A stretch of DNA of 64,000 bases from Pseudonocardia sp. CNS-004 (GCA_001942185.1 MKJV01000098.1:1-64000), one strand, 5' to 3'; counted from the stretch's first letter, positions 1-9,229 are shown. Notes: generated by a model from the letters alone, not told the origin. Program-made: numbers and translations.

Positions 1-136
1 TGTCGAGGGTCTGGTTGAGGGCGGTGACGTAGGTCTGGTGGTGCTTGGAGTGGTGCAGTTCCATGATCTCGCCGGCGATGTGCGGGGCGAGGGCGCCGTG
101 GTCGTAGGGGAGATCGGGAAGCGCGTACTCGGCCAC
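1..136 (-). CDS. sodA: Fe/Mn superoxide dismutase, N-terminal part (runs off window)
   Basis: Only the first 45 codons are present; the gene continues past the left edge. The start is a GTG at 136 with a good AAGGAG ribosome-binding site 7-8 bases upstream. The peptide begins MAEYALPDLPYDHGALAPHI and continues GEIMELHHSKHHQTYV, which is the N-terminal helical hairpin of iron/manganese superoxide dismutases. It includes the metal-ligand His of the first helix and the HHSKHHQTYV signature. Family knowledge: a cytoplasmic homodimer or tetramer that dismutes superoxide to peroxide and oxygen. Metal preference and full length cannot be judged from this fragment. Confidence 0.9.
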   Translation of the reverse strand, partial: MAEYALPDLPYDHGALAPHIAGEIMELHHSKHHQTYVTALNQTLD

Positions 137-317
137 GGGGACTCCTTGCTCACCAGGGGACGGGCGGGGGTTCGGGGCCGCGACGCGTGGCGTGACCCAC
201 GCGCCGGGCCCCGGACCCGTGGCCGATGTCGAGCTGCCAGAACGATCACCAGCCAGGCCCAGCATGCCACTGCTGGCAGGCTTCTGCTACTGCAACCTGA
301 TTGCAGTAGAGGCTGAG

Positions 318-654
318 ATGTGGGGCGGCGGGCTGCCGCTCAGCGGGATCGGACAGGCCGTCGCCGGAATTCTCGTGATCATGTGGCTCGCCCGGGCCCG
401 CGCGAACGCCGACGCCTGTGTGGTGGGCCGGCTGGATCGGCGGCAGCATCGGCACGCCACTCGGATGCGCCGTGATGGTGACGAGCGACCCGCTCACCCG
501 CAGCGGGCCGGCCGCGCTCGCGCTGTTCGTCCTCGTCTCCGCGGTGCTCTACACGGTGGCCGCGATCGGCTTCACGGGCATCGCGAAGAACGTGGCCGGC
601 CGGCACGACGAGCGTATTGCGCAAGCCAACCAGGTCCGGATGCCGGTGGGGTGA
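318..654 (+). CDS. small membrane protein, apparently frameshifted
   Basis: The ATG at 318 opens a frame reading MWGGGLPLSGIGQAVAG then a hydrophobic stretch (ILVIMWLARARAN). At about 405-418 the coding-like character moves to the next frame, which continues WWAGWIGGSIGTPLGCAVMV and then ALALFVLVSAVLYTVAAIGF. Joining the two gives about 111 residues with three membrane segments, each flanked by Arg-rich loops. The length from 318 to 654 is not a multiple of three, so one extra base (or two missing bases) near 410 is needed. I do not recognise the family. The alternative is a shorter protein starting at ATG 418. The 180 bases between the dismutase start and this gene show nothing else. Confidence 0.4.
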
Positions 655-719
655 AAACGGAAAAGCCGGGTACCCGATAGGCGGACCATATTTCGGATAC
701 CCACCGAAAGGGGCACGCT

Positions 720-875
720 GTGATCGTTCTCGGACTCCTCCTGTTGCTGGCCGGCTGGCTGACCGGGGTGAGCCTGCTCTACACCGTCGGCGCAATCGTG
801 CTGATAGTCGGTGTTGTCTTCTTCGTCCTCGGGAACGTCGGCAGGCCCGTTGGTGGTCGGCGCGTCTGGTACTGA
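720..875 (+). CDS. small two-helix membrane protein (DUF6131-like)
   Basis: A 51-residue protein starting at GTG 720, preceded by GAAAGGGG. It reads MIVLGLLLLLAGWLTGVSLL, then YTVGAIVLIVGVVFFVLGNV, and ends GRPVGGRRVWY. It consists of two closely spaced membrane helices plus a short basic tail with the GRPVGGRR motif. This pattern matches the very small DUF6131-type proteins common in actinobacteria, whose function is unknown. It is monocistronic and is followed by a strong hairpin at 933-960. Length and composition fit the family; the family assignment is from memory of the motif, not a search. Confidence 0.7.
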   Translation: MIVLGLLLLLAGWLTGVSLLYTVGAIVLIVGVVFFVLGNVGRPVGGRRVWY

Positions 876-932
876 CACCGAGATCGGCAGATACCGCGGA
901 TTCTTCGACCGGCCACTCTCGATCCGAACGCA

Positions 933-960
933 GCGGCCCCCGGGTAACCCCGGGGGCCGC
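933..960. terminator. strong hairpin, likely bidirectional terminator
   Basis: A perfect 12-bp stem (arm GCGGCCCCCGGG at 933-944, complementary arm 949-960) closes on the 4-base loop TAAC. It lies between the 3' ends of the plus-strand small membrane protein (ends 875) and the minus-strand gene ending at 983. It could therefore stop transcription from both sides. There is no U-tract, as is usual in very GC-rich actinobacteria. Confidence 0.8.
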
Positions 961-982
961 TGCGCATATGCGGGCCCGCGCC

Positions 983-2101
983 CTATTGGTCGGTCTGGGC
1001 GATGCGCCGCCGGATCTGCCGGCGAGTGCCGTACGCCGCCCGGCGGACCGTCTCGTCGTCCTCCAGCCCCGATCCGACAGCGCCTGCGATGGTGCCGAGG
1101 ACCGAGCTCATGAGCGAGATCCGGAGGTAGTCGATCACGCCGACCGGGTGGCCGAGGACCGTGGCCATGTGGTGCGCCGGGATGACCAGCGCCGCCGCGG
1201 CGAGGTTGAAGGCGAACAGGGCGAGGAAGAACACCGCCACGCCGTTCACGACCGTCAGCACGGTGGCGGCGTTGATGAGCCAGCCGACCGGGCGGGGGTA
1301 GGGCCGGTGTTCCCACAGCCCGTGCCCGGCGAGGAGCCAGACGGCCAACACGCCGTTCGCCGCCACCGTGATCGCGGCCAGGCGCCACGGTTCGAGCACG
1401 GTCGCCAGCATCCAGATGGCGGAATAGAGGATCCCGAACGCGCTGCCGGCCATGGCCCCGGCGAGTGCCGTCGACAGCCCGAGGCTCAGCTGCCACGGCC
1501 GGTTGGCGCGGACGATTCCGGCGAGCATGCGGATCCGGCCCCCGCGCACGGGCATGACCATCTCGACGTCGACGTCCCCGTCCGGTGGCGTCTCGCGGCG
1601 GATCAGCCGGAACGACCGGGGATCCTTGCTGTCCTCGTCGTCGGGCGGGACGGTCAGCTCGTCGACGATGGCGGCGGCGACATCGCGGGTGCCGCGCCGC
1701 AGCCGGATCCCGCCGAGTGCCGGCAACGAGATCAGCGCGACGCGGTCGGCCGCGCTGATCATGGCGACGACGGCGCCGTTGGGCTTCTCGAGGGGCATGT
1801 CGGTCAGGCACAGGGCGATCTCCCACGGCCTGCCCTCGGACTGCAGCCGAGCCTTGTCGATCACCGGCCCGTCATGGGCGGTGGCCGCGAAGGGATCGTC
1901 GACGATCTCGACGCGCCAGTCGACGTCGCGGCTCACCCGTGCGGCCAACTCACCCGGTAGGACCTCGACGAGGTGGCGGGCGATCATGTCGGGGAGGTCG
2001 GGCTCGGCGAGCAGACCCACGACGACCTGTTTGCCGCGCCGGAGCGGGACCGGGCCGGAGGGCTGGGACTCGGGCTCCTCACCCACCACACACTCGCCCA
2101 T
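983..2101 (-). CDS. multi-pass membrane protein, cytosolic N-terminal domain
   Basis: 372 residues from ATG 2101. The first ~215 residues are soluble and contain a hydrophilic alpha/beta-looking region (GLLAEPDLPDMIARHLVEVL ... DRVALISLPALGGI). The C-terminal half holds about five membrane helices (for example LSLGLSTALAGAMAGSAFGI and VNGVAVFFLALFAFNLAAAA). It lies 31 bases downstream of the universal stress protein gene and very likely shares its transcript, suggesting a stress-linked role. I recognise similar conserved hypothetical proteins beside Usp genes in actinobacteria but cannot name a function. No enzyme motif is visible. The ribosome-binding site is weak, so a downstream GTG start remains possible. 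Confidence 0.7.
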   Translation of the reverse strand: MGECVVGEEPESQPSGPVPLRRGKQVVVGLLAEPDLPDMIARHLVEVLPGELAARVSRDVDWRVEIVDDPFAATAHDGPVIDKARLQSEGRPWEIALCLTDMPLEKPNGAVVAMISAADRVALISLPALGGIRLRRGTRDVAAAIVDELTVPPDDEDSKDPRSFRLIRRETPPDGDVDVEMVMPVRGGRIRMLAGIVRANRPWQLSLGLSTALAGAMAGSAFGILYSAIWMLATVLEPWRLAAITVAANGVLAVWLLAGHGLWEHRPYPRPVGWLINAATVLTVVNGVAVFFLALFAFNLAAAALVIPAHHMATVLGHPVGVIDYLRISLMSSVLGTIAGAVGSGLEDDETVRRAAYGTRRQIRRRIAQTDQ

Positions 2102-2132
2102 CAATCGATCGTCTCGGCGAGCATCCGTGCCA

Positions 2133-2651
2133 TCAGCTCCGCCCGCTCGGCCGGAACTCCCGCGTCCCGCGCTCCGGCGTGCCGTCACGCACGGGCTCGC
2201 CGGGTACGAGGACGACGGGGCACCGCGCGTGGTGCGCGCAGCGTTGCGCCACGGAACCGAGCAACGCGCCGACGACGCCGCCGCGGCCGTGGTTGCCGAG
2301 GACCAGCATGTCCGCGGTGGTGCTGTGCTCGAGCAGCTGCTGGGTGGGGTCGCCTTGTTCGGTGTGGGTGTGCACCTCGGCGCCGTGCTCGTCGGGCGCC
2401 GGCGACGGGAGCGCGTCGCGGAGCCAGGTGCGTGCCTCGGACTCGAAGCTCTCGCTGGGGACGGGCACATGCGCGCCGATCCCGAACTGGATCTGTTGCT
2501 GCCACACCGCGACCGCGTGCACGGCGGCACCGGTCCGCTGGGCCTGCCGGACGGCCCACTGCAGCGCCGACCGGGACTCGTCGGACCCGTCGACGCCGAC
2601 GACGATCCGGCCCGGAGCGTCCGCGGCCGCCGGCCGGGTGGTGTCGCTCAT
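2133..2651 (-). CDS. universal stress protein (UspA family, ATP-binding type)
   Basis: 172 residues from ATG 2651; in-frame starts further upstream would add only low-complexity sequence. A single Usp domain starts RIVVGVDGSDESRSALQWAV, and near the C-terminus carries LVLGNHGRGGVVGALLGSVA. That segment is the G-x2-G-x9-G-(S/T) nucleotide-binding motif of ATP-binding Usp proteins. Family knowledge: small cytoplasmic dimers induced by starvation, oxidative or hypoxic stress. It heads a two-gene minus-strand unit with the membrane protein ending at 983, 31 bases away. Function beyond ATP binding is unknown. Confidence 0.9.
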   Translation of the reverse strand: MSDTTRPAAADAPGRIVVGVDGSDESRSALQWAVRQAQRTGAAVHAVAVWQQQIQFGIGAHVPVPSESFESEARTWLRDALPSPAPDEHGAEVHTHTEQGDPTQQLLEHSTTADMLVLGNHGRGGVVGALLGSVAQRCAHHARCPVVLVPGEPVRDGTPERGTREFRPSGRS

Positions 2652-2785
2652 GCCCTGCGGCCGCAGGGAGTCGGCGGGGTCGTGCGGGTGGAAAGGGTCC
2701 CGGGGTGGTCCGGGTGCGGAGCTCGTGTCGGTCATGCTCGTGGCGTACCCGGTGTGTCCGCTGCGAGTCATCGCGCCGGTGACCC

Positions 2786-3649
2786 TCAGCCGGGCAGCGT
2801 CTCCCCGCCGATCGGGGCCAGGATCTCGCCGGTGTAGTAGGACGAGAACCGGTCGCTGGCGAAGAAGACGTACGACGGCGCGATCTCGTCCGGGGACGCG
2901 GCCCGCCCGACGGGCGTCTGCTGCCCGAACGACTCCACCTTCTCCGGGGGAAGGGTCGCCGGGATCAGCGGCGTCCAGACCGGCCCGGGGGCCACCGCGT
3001 TCACCCGGATACCGCGGTCCACGAGCGCCTGGGCGAGCGACTGGGTCAGGGCGTTGACGGCCCCCTTCGTGGCCGAGTAGTCGATCAGGCCCTTGTTGCC
3101 GCGCAGCCCGTTCACCGAGCTCGTGTTGATCACCGTGCTGCCCGGGGAGAGATGCGGCAGCGCGGCCCGGATGACCCGGAAGTAGCTGTGCACGTTCACC
3201 TCGAACGTGCGGAGCCACTGCTCGTCCCCGACCTCCTCGGGGGCGTCCACCGCGGCCTGCGTCGCCACGTTGTTGACCACGATGTCCAGTGCACCCAGCC
3301 CGGCGACCGTCTCGTCGACGATCTCGGCGCAGTGCGCGGCGTCGCCCAGGTCGCCCGGCATCGTCAGGCACCGCCTGCCCTCGGCCTGCACGAGCGAGGC
3401 CGTGTGATCGGCATCGGCGTCCTCGGACAGGTAGGCGAGCGCGACGTCGGCGCCCTCCTTCGCGAACGCGACGCAGACCGCCCGGCCGATCCCCGAGTCC
3501 CCGCCGGTCACGAGGGCCACCTTGCCCGCGAGCAGGTCGCGGCCCACGTAACCGCGCATCTCGTCACGGGGCTGCGGGTCCAGGTCCGCGGTCGATCCGG
3601 GGGGTGGCTGCTGCTGGGCTGGTGGCGATGTCGGTCCGGCGTGCGTCAT
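2786..3649 (-). CDS. SDR family oxidoreductase (YghA / general stress type)
   Basis: 287 residues. It has the N-terminal extension typical of the YghA/YdaD branch of short-chain dehydrogenases, Pro- and Gln-rich to about residue 40. The NAD(P)-binding motif TGGDSGIGR is at residues 48-56, followed by NNVA and the catalytic YSATK near residue 190, with Ser in INTSSVNG. It ends with the usual C-terminal motif (EILAPIGGETLPG). Family knowledge: cytosolic NAD(P)-dependent alcohol/aldehyde oxidoreductases, often stress-induced; the true substrate is unknown. It has the same orientation as the Usp gene but is separated by 134 bases, so it may be its own unit. Confidence 0.88.
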   Translation of the reverse strand: MTHAGPTSPPAQQQPPPGSTADLDPQPRDEMRGYVGRDLLAGKVALVTGGDSGIGRAVCVAFAKEGADVALAYLSEDADADHTASLVQAEGRRCLTMPGDLGDAAHCAEIVDETVAGLGALDIVVNNVATQAAVDAPEEVGDEQWLRTFEVNVHSYFRVIRAALPHLSPGSTVINTSSVNGLRGNKGLIDYSATKGAVNALTQSLAQALVDRGIRVNAVAPGPVWTPLIPATLPPEKVESFGQQTPVGRAASPDEIAPSYVFFASDRFSSYYTGEILAPIGGETLPG

Positions 3650-3691
3650 GTCGGGGGACTACCCGGATCGCGCGGCGGTACGCCGGGCCCG

Positions 3692-4486
3692 TCACCTGCC
3701 GGTGAAGACCGGGTCCCGCCGTTCGAGGAACGCGCGGGCGGCCTCGCGGGCGTCGTCGGTGTGGAACGTGGCGACCATGCGTTCGCTCTCGGCGTCGAGG
3801 TAGTCGGCGAGGCCCATCCGGTCGGCGTCGCGCAGGTTCTCCTTCATCGCCCGGATCGCCGCCGGGGCGCCGCCCGCCAGCTGCGCGGCGAGCGCCGCGA
3901 CGTCGGTGGGGAAGGAGTCGTCGGCCGTCACCCTGGTGACGAGGCCGGCGGCCGCCGCGTCCCGGGCGGGCAGGCGGCCGGGGAGCAGGAACAGCTCCCG
4001 GGCCCGGGCGTGGCCGAGGATCCGGGTGGCGAACCAGATGCCGCCGAGGTCGCCGGACAGGCCCGCACCGAGGAACGCGGTGTTGAACACGGCCCGTTCC
4101 GCCGCGATCCGCACGTCGCAGGCCAGCGCGAGGGACAGGCCCGCCCCGGCGCAGGCCCCGTTCACCGCCGCGACGGTGACCTGCGGCAACCGGTGCAGGC
4201 GTTCGGCGATCCCCGCCACCCGGCGCAGGCGGGTGAGGTCCGCGGTCACCGAGTCGCCGCGCAGGGTGCGCCGCCCCGGCGGTGCGGCGAGGTCCGCGCC
4301 CACCGAGAACGCCGACCCGTGCCCGGTGATCACGACGACCCGGGTCGTGGGGTCGTCCTCCAGGGCGGTCAGCTCGCGGTCCAGGCCGTCGAACACGTCG
4401 ACGGCGAGTGCGTTGCGGCGGCCTTCGTTGCGCAACGTCAGCCGTGCGATGCCGTCGCCGTCCGCGCGGTCCACGCCTGCGGGCAC
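3692..4486 (-). CDS. enoyl-CoA hydratase/isomerase family protein
   Basis: 264 residues from GTG 4486, chosen because GGGAGGAGG stands 5-8 bases upstream. The in-frame GTG at 4501 would use up that site. It has the crotonase fold: the substrate/oxyanion segments SAFSVGADLAAPP and NGACAGAGLSLALACDVRIA are present, and the second oxyanion Gly lies in GACAGAG. The region that usually carries the catalytic Glu pair reads FLGAGLSGDLGGIWF, so the second acid is Asp or absent. It could be a hydratase, isomerase or dehydratase. It is last in a minus-strand unit after the CaiB-type CoA-transferase (30-base gap), which suggests the two act on the same acyl-CoA. Confidence 0.85.
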   Translation of the reverse strand: MPAGVDRADGDGIARLTLRNEGRRNALAVDVFDGLDRELTALEDDPTTRVVVITGHGSAFSVGADLAAPPGRRTLRGDSVTADLTRLRRVAGIAERLHRLPQVTVAAVNGACAGAGLSLALACDVRIAAERAVFNTAFLGAGLSGDLGGIWFATRILGHARARELFLLPGRLPARDAAAAGLVTRVTADDSFPTDVAALAAQLAGGAPAAIRAMKENLRDADRMGLADYLDAESERMVATFHTDDAREAARAFLERRDPVFTGR

Positions 4487-4516
4487 GTCGCCTCCTCCCA
4501 CCGCGAACCGCGGCGA

Positions 4517-5704
4517 TCAGTCGTCGCCCGCGCGGACGATCCCGCGCCGGACCAGGTCGTCGATCTCGGTGGTGGGGTAGCCGAGCTCGGCCATGATCGC
4601 CCGGGTGTCCCGGCCGACGCCCGGCGCCGGCGCGGGTGCCCCGACGTCGTGCGGGCCGTCGCGCCATGGCGGGCGCACCACCGTGTAAGGTGTGCCGTCG
4701 TCGACGACCTCCACGAACGTCCCGGACGCCAGGACGTCGGGGTGCTGCGTCACCTGCGCGTAGTCGTTGATCGCGCCCGCGACGATCCCGTTGCCGACCA
4801 GCATGTCGAGCGCATCGCGGGTGGTGAGGCCGCCGAACGCCGGGGCGAGCTCGGCGAGCAGCGCGGCGCGGTTGGCCACCCGGTCGGGGTTCGTCGCGAA
4901 CCGGGGTTCGTCGGCCAGCTCGGCGCGCCCGACGAGCACGCAGAGCTTCGCGAAGTGGGCGGGCGTGTAGGCCGACAGCACGATCGCGCCGTCGGCGGTG
5001 GGTACGACGTCCGCCGCCGGGGCCACCGTGGGCTGCCCGTTGCCCTTGCGCTCGGGCACCTCGCCGGTGAGGAAGTACTCCCCCCACGTCGTGCCCTGCA
5101 GGTGGATGGCCACGTCGAGCAGCGAGACCTCCACGTCCCGACCGGTGCCGAACCGCAGCCTGCCGATGTACGCCCCGAGCACGGCCTCGGCGAGGACGTG
5201 CCCGGCCGCGGCGTCGACCACCGGGACGCCCACCCGCTGCGGGTCCCGACCGGCCTCCCCGGTCACGGACATCAGGCCGCTCTCGGCCTGGGCGGCGATG
5301 TCGAAACCCGGGCGGTCGCGCGACGGGCCGTGGCGCCCGAAGCCGCTGACCGAGCCGTAGACGACGCCGGGGTTGACCGCGCGGACGTCGGCCGGCCCGA
5401 GACCGAAGCCCTCCATGACCCCGGTGCGCAGGTTCTGCAGGACGATGTCCGCGTCGTGGACGAGCCGCCGCGCCACCTCCCGCCCCTCGGACGTGCGGAG
5501 ATCGACCGCCAGCGACCTCTTGCCGCCGTTGTAGGCGCGGACCATCGCCTGGCCGTACACCCCGATCTGCCGGGCCGACTCCCCGCCCACCGGCTCGATC
5601 TTGATCACGTCGGCGCCCATCTCGGCCAGTGCGGCGCCGGCCGCGGGCGCGGCGATGAACTGCCCGAAGTCGACGACGCGGACCCCGTCGAGCGGCCGCT
5701 TCAC
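4517..5704 (-). CDS. CaiB/BaiF CoA-transferase family protein
   Basis: 395 residues from GTG 5704; the start overlaps the stop of the upstream MFS gene (GTGA), indicating translational coupling. Class III CoA-transferase features are the N-terminal GVRVVDFGQFIAAPAAGAAL, ADVIKIEPVGGESAR, LQNLRTGVMEGFGLG, and the catalytic-Asp segment RPGFDIAAQAESGLMSVTG (Asp near residue 135). Family knowledge: transfers CoA between organic acids through an aspartyl-CoA thioester, working as an interlocked dimer. With an MFS carrier upstream and an enoyl-CoA hydratase downstream, it probably activates an imported carboxylic acid (carnitine-, benzylsuccinate- or dicarboxylate-like). The substrate cannot be read from sequence. 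Confidence 0.9.
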   Translation of the reverse strand: MKRPLDGVRVVDFGQFIAAPAAGAALAEMGADVIKIEPVGGESARQIGVYGQAMVRAYNGGKRSLAVDLRTSEGREVARRLVHDADIVLQNLRTGVMEGFGLGPADVRAVNPGVVYGSVSGFGRHGPSRDRPGFDIAAQAESGLMSVTGEAGRDPQRVGVPVVDAAAGHVLAEAVLGAYIGRLRFGTGRDVEVSLLDVAIHLQGTTWGEYFLTGEVPERKGNGQPTVAPAADVVPTADGAIVLSAYTPAHFAKLCVLVGRAELADEPRFATNPDRVANRAALLAELAPAFGGLTTRDALDMLVGNGIVAGAINDYAQVTQHPDVLASGTFVEVVDDGTPYTVVRPPWRDGPHDVGAPAPAPGVGRDTRAIMAELGYPTTEIDDLVRRGIVRAGDD

Positions 5705-7028
5705 TCGGGCACCGCCTCCGCGGTCCGGTTCAGGCGGCGCAGGTCGCGATCGGGGTCGATGAAGACCAGCGACAGCAGACCGCCGACGACGATGACCACC
5801 GCGCTGATCGCGAAGCCGTGCCCGTAGCCCGCGGCCACCGACGCCCCGTCACCGATGGAGAAGCCCAGCACGAGCGGCGCGATGACGCCGGCCATGCTGT
5901 AGAAGGCGACCAGGCAGCCCAGCACGGCGCCCCGGTCACCCGGCCGGACGAGGTCCGCGACGAGCGTCAACGCGACGCCGTACGCCGCCGAGTTGAGTGA
6001 GAAGGCGAGCGTCACGAGCGCCATCTGCACCGCGCCCGGGCCGACCGCGGTGAACAGGTACATGGCGAGCCCGCCCGCCACCACGAACGCGACGGACAGC
6101 CCGCCGCGCGCCCACCGCCGCGAGACCCCGGCCGCGATCAGCCGGTTGGACAGGAACCCGGCGCCGACGGCGGCGAGCGCGGCCACTGCGTAGGGCGCCG
6201 TCACCAGGCGGCCCGCCGTCACCGCGTCGTAGCCCAGCCCCTGCTCCAGGTAGAGCGGCAGCCACGACACCCGCAGCGTGGTCGTCCAGTAGCCGACGAA
6301 CGCCAGCAGCGCGACGCCCAGGATCGTCGGCGTGCGCAGCTGCCTGCCCACCAGCCGCCAGTCCGTGGGGGTGCGGGCCGCCGCCTCCGCTCCGGTCGCC
6401 GTCTCCTCGGGCGACGGGCGGCTCAGCAGGAACCAGGTGACCAGCCAGACGAGCCCGGCGACGATCAGCACCAGGAACGCCGCGTGCCAGTTCCAGGTGG
6501 CGATCACGAGCGTCAGCACCGGCGCGGCGATCAGCGGGCCCACCGAGCTCCCGGCGCTGATCACACCCGCGGGCAGGGCGCGCTTCTCGGGCGGGAACCA
6601 GGAGTGCACGACGTGGGTCGCCAGCGCGTACGCGGGTCCCTCGGCGAAGCCGAGCACGACGCGCGACACCAGCAGCAGCCCGAAGCCGACGGGGAACAGC
6701 AGCGGGACCATCGTCAGGATCCAGACGCCCATCAGCGCCGGTAGCAGCACCCGGACCGAGATGCGGGTGCTCAGCGCCCCGACGACCAGCGCCCCGACGG
6801 CGAACAGCCAGAAGAACGAGCTCTGCAGGACCCCGAACTCGGCCGGGGTGATGCCGAGCTCCCGCATGAGGGCGCTGCCGGCGAAGCCGAGCGCGCCTTG
6901 TCGGCGAAGTTCAGGAGCATGAAGGCGAAGGCGAGGAAGGTGGCAGTCCACGCACCCCGTCGCAGGCCGGCGGCCCCGGCCGGCGTCGGCGCCGGCGTCG
7001 GAACCTCGGTTCGTGGCGTCTCTGCCAT
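5701..7028 (-). CDS. MFS transporter (ACS-like), one apparent frameshift
   Basis: The true start is ATG 7028 with GGAGAAACC just upstream: MAETPRTEVPTPAPTPAG, then WTATFLAFAFMLLNFADKA. The reading frame then breaks near 6893 and resumes as LGFAGSALMRELGITPAEFG. The total is one base short of 443 codons, so a single missing base restores a normal 12-helix carrier. The family signature VSRVVLGFAEGPAYALATHV and the loop HSWFPPEKRALPAG are typical of the anion:cation symporter/phthalate-permease type MFS. It probably imports the acid handled by the downstream CoA-transferase and hydratase. The upstream LysR gene is co-oriented (84-base gap) and is the likely regulator. Confidence 0.85.
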
Positions 7029-7112
7029 GGTTTCTCCTGCGGTCTCGGGCCGTGGTCGGCCGGTCCGAGGATCAGTCAAGGCGTCCGGATCGACAGCGTC
7101 AAAGACATGAAG

Positions 7113-8149
7113 TCATACGGTCCGATTGGTTTCACCTATCGTTCGGCGGGCCACCGGCGAGCGTTCGGAGAACTCGGCACGCTGCCGCCTGCGGACCGCG
7201 AGATCGGTGGCCGCCGCGGCCTCCACCCGGCCGAGCCCGGCCGCCATCCGGCGCTCGATCGCGCGTTCCCACGACAGCACCCGGTCGCGGGTGAAGTCGA
7301 GGAACGCCGCCGTCGCGGCGGTCGGACGCCCCGGCCGGTAGACGACCCCGAGGTCGCGCCGCAGCGGCGGGTCCAGCTCCCGGACCACCGCGTCGCGCAG
7401 GAGCGCGTCGAGCGCGAGGCGCAGCGGCACGATCGCCGCGCCGCCACCGTTGAGCAACATCGGCAGGACGGCGCCCCGCTGCGGCACCTCGACCGAGACC
7501 AGCGGCTCGACGTCGGCGGCCCGCAACGCCCCCTCGATCCACTCGCGGGTGGTGGCGTGCCGCTCACCCAGTACCAGCGGGACACCGTCGAGGTCCGTCA
7601 GACCGACGGTGCCGGGGAACTGCTCGTCGGTCCCTGGCGGGGCGACGAGCACGAAGTGCTGCGTGAGCAGGCGCTCGTGGACGAGCCCGTCGCGGGGGTG
7701 CGGCAGCACACTCACGCCGACCTCGCACTCGCCGGAGGCACCAGCTCGGCGACCTGCGAGACCGCGCCACGTTCCTCGATGCGCGCGCTGACCCGCGGGT
7801 TGGCCACCCGGAACTGGGCCACCCAGATCGCGGCGGGGTCCGCCGAGAGATCGGCGAGGGCGGCCACGTCGATCCGCCCGGCCTCGAGATCACGGACCTC
7901 GCGCACCGCGTCGTAGGCCGAACCGAGCGTGCGCAGCATCTGCCGGGCCGGCCCGACCAGCGCCTCACCGGCAGGGGCGAGGACCAGCCCGCGCCCCACC
8001 CGGTGGAACAGGTCGGTCTGCAGGTCCCGCTCGAGCCTGCGCAGGGACTGGCTCAGCGACGGCTGCGCGACCCGCAACGCCGCAGCCGCCCGGTGCACCC
8101 CGCCGTGCTCGACGACGGCGAGGAAGTACTCGAGCTGACGCAGGTCCAT
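7113..8149 (-). CDS. LysR family transcriptional regulator, one apparent frameshift
   Basis: The start is ATG 8149. The N-terminal winged helix-turn-helix reads MDLRQLEYFLAVVEHGGVHR then VAQPSLSQSLRRLERDL. The substrate-binding domain begins around residue 90. The frame breaks near 7742, where GTGCCTCCGGC should probably read GTGGCCTCCGGC, and continues GECEVGVSVLPHPRDGLVHE to the stop at 7113. One added base gives 346 codons, about 40 more than the usual length because of a longer C-terminal tail. It is placed directly upstream of, and co-directional with, the MFS/CoA-transferase/hydratase genes, so it probably controls them in response to the pathway acid. Confidence 0.85.
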
Positions 8150-8191
8150 CCGGTCGAGTCTGGCAGGGCCCGTGTTGCTACCGGTTCGCGA

Positions 8192-8521
8192 TCAGATCTT
8201 CGAGCGCGCGCTGAGCAGGTCGATGCCCTGCCGCAGCGGCGACGGCACTCGCACCGCGAGCCCGAGCTGGAACGCCACCAGCAGCAGCGCGCTGACGAAC
8301 GTCGTCGGGCCGACCCCGGCGAACTCCGCCACCGCTCCGAGCCCCGGCGCCGCGAGCGGCATCACCCCGATCGCGAGCTCCTGCAGCCCGAGGGCCCGGC
8401 CGTGCACCGAGCGTTCGGTGGTCATCAGCAGCAGCGTGGTCTGCAGTACGCCGAAGGCCGAGGTCGCGAGCCCGATCGCGACCATGAACACGAACGACCA
8501 CGCCACGTCCACGTTGTACAT
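8192..8521 (-). pseudogene. C-terminal remnant of an MFS exporter
   Basis: 109 codons covering only the last three to four membrane helices of a 12-helix carrier: SFVFMVAIGLATSAFGVLQT, then TTERSVHGRALGLQELAIGV, and a C-terminal LLLVAFQLGLAVRVPSPLRQ. The conserved loop ERSVHGRALGL matches the cytoplasmic loop before helix 11 in MFS_3/EntS-type exporters. No upstream half exists: 30 bases upstream another gene (deaminase) starts on the opposite strand. I read this as a decayed gene whose 5' two-thirds were lost, not as a functional mini-protein. Confidence 0.6.
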
Positions 8522-8553
8522 CGAAATTGTATACCGTTGGCTACGCTCGGCCC

Positions 8554-9059
8554 GTGAGCGGAGCGAGCGACCGGGCGGTCACCCCACGGGATCACGAGTT
8601 CCTCCGACGCTGCGTCGACCTCGCCCGCGAGGGCTCGACGACGGCGACGAGCCCTTCGGGTCCCTGCTCGTCGACGCCGACGGGGTGGTCCTCTTCGAGG
8701 ACCGCAACCGGGTCAAGGACGGCGACCAGACCCGCCACCCGGAGTTCGAGATCGCCCGGTGGGCGGCGGCGAACGTCCCGCCAGGCGAGCGGCGCGACTG
8801 CGTGGTGTACACCTCCGGCGAGCACTGCCCGATGTGCAGCGCCGCGCACGCCTGGGTCGGGCTCGGCCGCATCGTGTACGCGTCCAGCACCGAGCAGCTG
8901 TCGGGGTGGCGACGCGAGTGGGGCCTACCGGCCGGCCCCGTCGCGGCGCTCCCGATCACCGTGATCGCGCCGGGCGTCCCCGTCGCCGGGCCCGACCCGC
9001 AGCTGGCCGACGAGATCCGCGCGCTGCACGCCCGGCTGCTCGGCGCCGACGGCCGGTGA
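8554..9059 (+). CDS. nucleoside/cytidine deaminase-fold protein, one apparent frameshift
   Basis: The start is GTG 8554. The frame reads SGASDRAVTPRDHEFLRRCV then DLAREG, breaks near 8635 at a GGGG run read as GGG, and resumes LDDGDEPFGSLLVDADGVVL. The zinc-site motifs are present: HPEFEIARW (His ligand and catalytic Glu) and GEHCPMCSAAH (the CxxC pair). With one base restored the protein is about 168 residues, the normal size for the CMP/dCMP deaminase family (guanine deaminase, tRNA adenosine deaminase relatives). The substrate is unknown. The stop overlaps the GTG of a truncated GntR gene (GTGA), implying a former deaminase-regulator operon. Confidence 0.8.
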
Positions 9060-9229
9060 GCGGGCCGGGTGAGGGGGTCGAGCACCGCTCCCTGCCCGAG
9101 ATCATCGCGACCACGCTGCGCGAACGGATCATCGACGGCGAGCTGCAGCAGGGTGCCCGCCTGGTCGAGCAGGCGCTGGCCGAGACGCTGAACGTCATCG
9201 CTGCCGCACGGGCGCACGGCTTCAGATAG
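9056..9229 (+). pseudogene. GntR/FadR regulator, truncated after the first half of the wHTH
   Basis: 57 codons from a GTG that overlaps the deaminase stop. The sequence LPEIIATTLRERIIDGELQQ then GARLVEQALAETLNV is the start of a GntR winged helix. It stops being GntR-like exactly where SRGPLREAL would be expected and ends AAARAHGFR-stop. No effector domain follows. Fifty-six bases further on lies a partial copy of the repeat that is abundant at 21-22 kb, so a deletion or repeat-mediated rearrangement probably removed the rest. It is unlikely to be functional. Confidence 0.65.

Noticed and set aside
651..673. GTGAAAAC...GGGTAC before the small membrane protein as a stress sigma-factor (SigB/SigF) promoter.
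   Set aside because: The -10-like GGGTAC is present, but the -35 lacks GTTT; evidence is too thin to list as a promoter.
3152..5827. A very long plus-strand open frame (891 codons) opposite the enoyl-CoA hydratase and CoA-transferase genes; similar long frames occur at 9387-11966, 19775-21829 and 39458-42226.
   Set aside because: Very high GC removes stop codons from antisense frames. The peptides are Arg/Pro/Gly/His-rich without fold motifs, while the opposite strand encodes clear enzymes.
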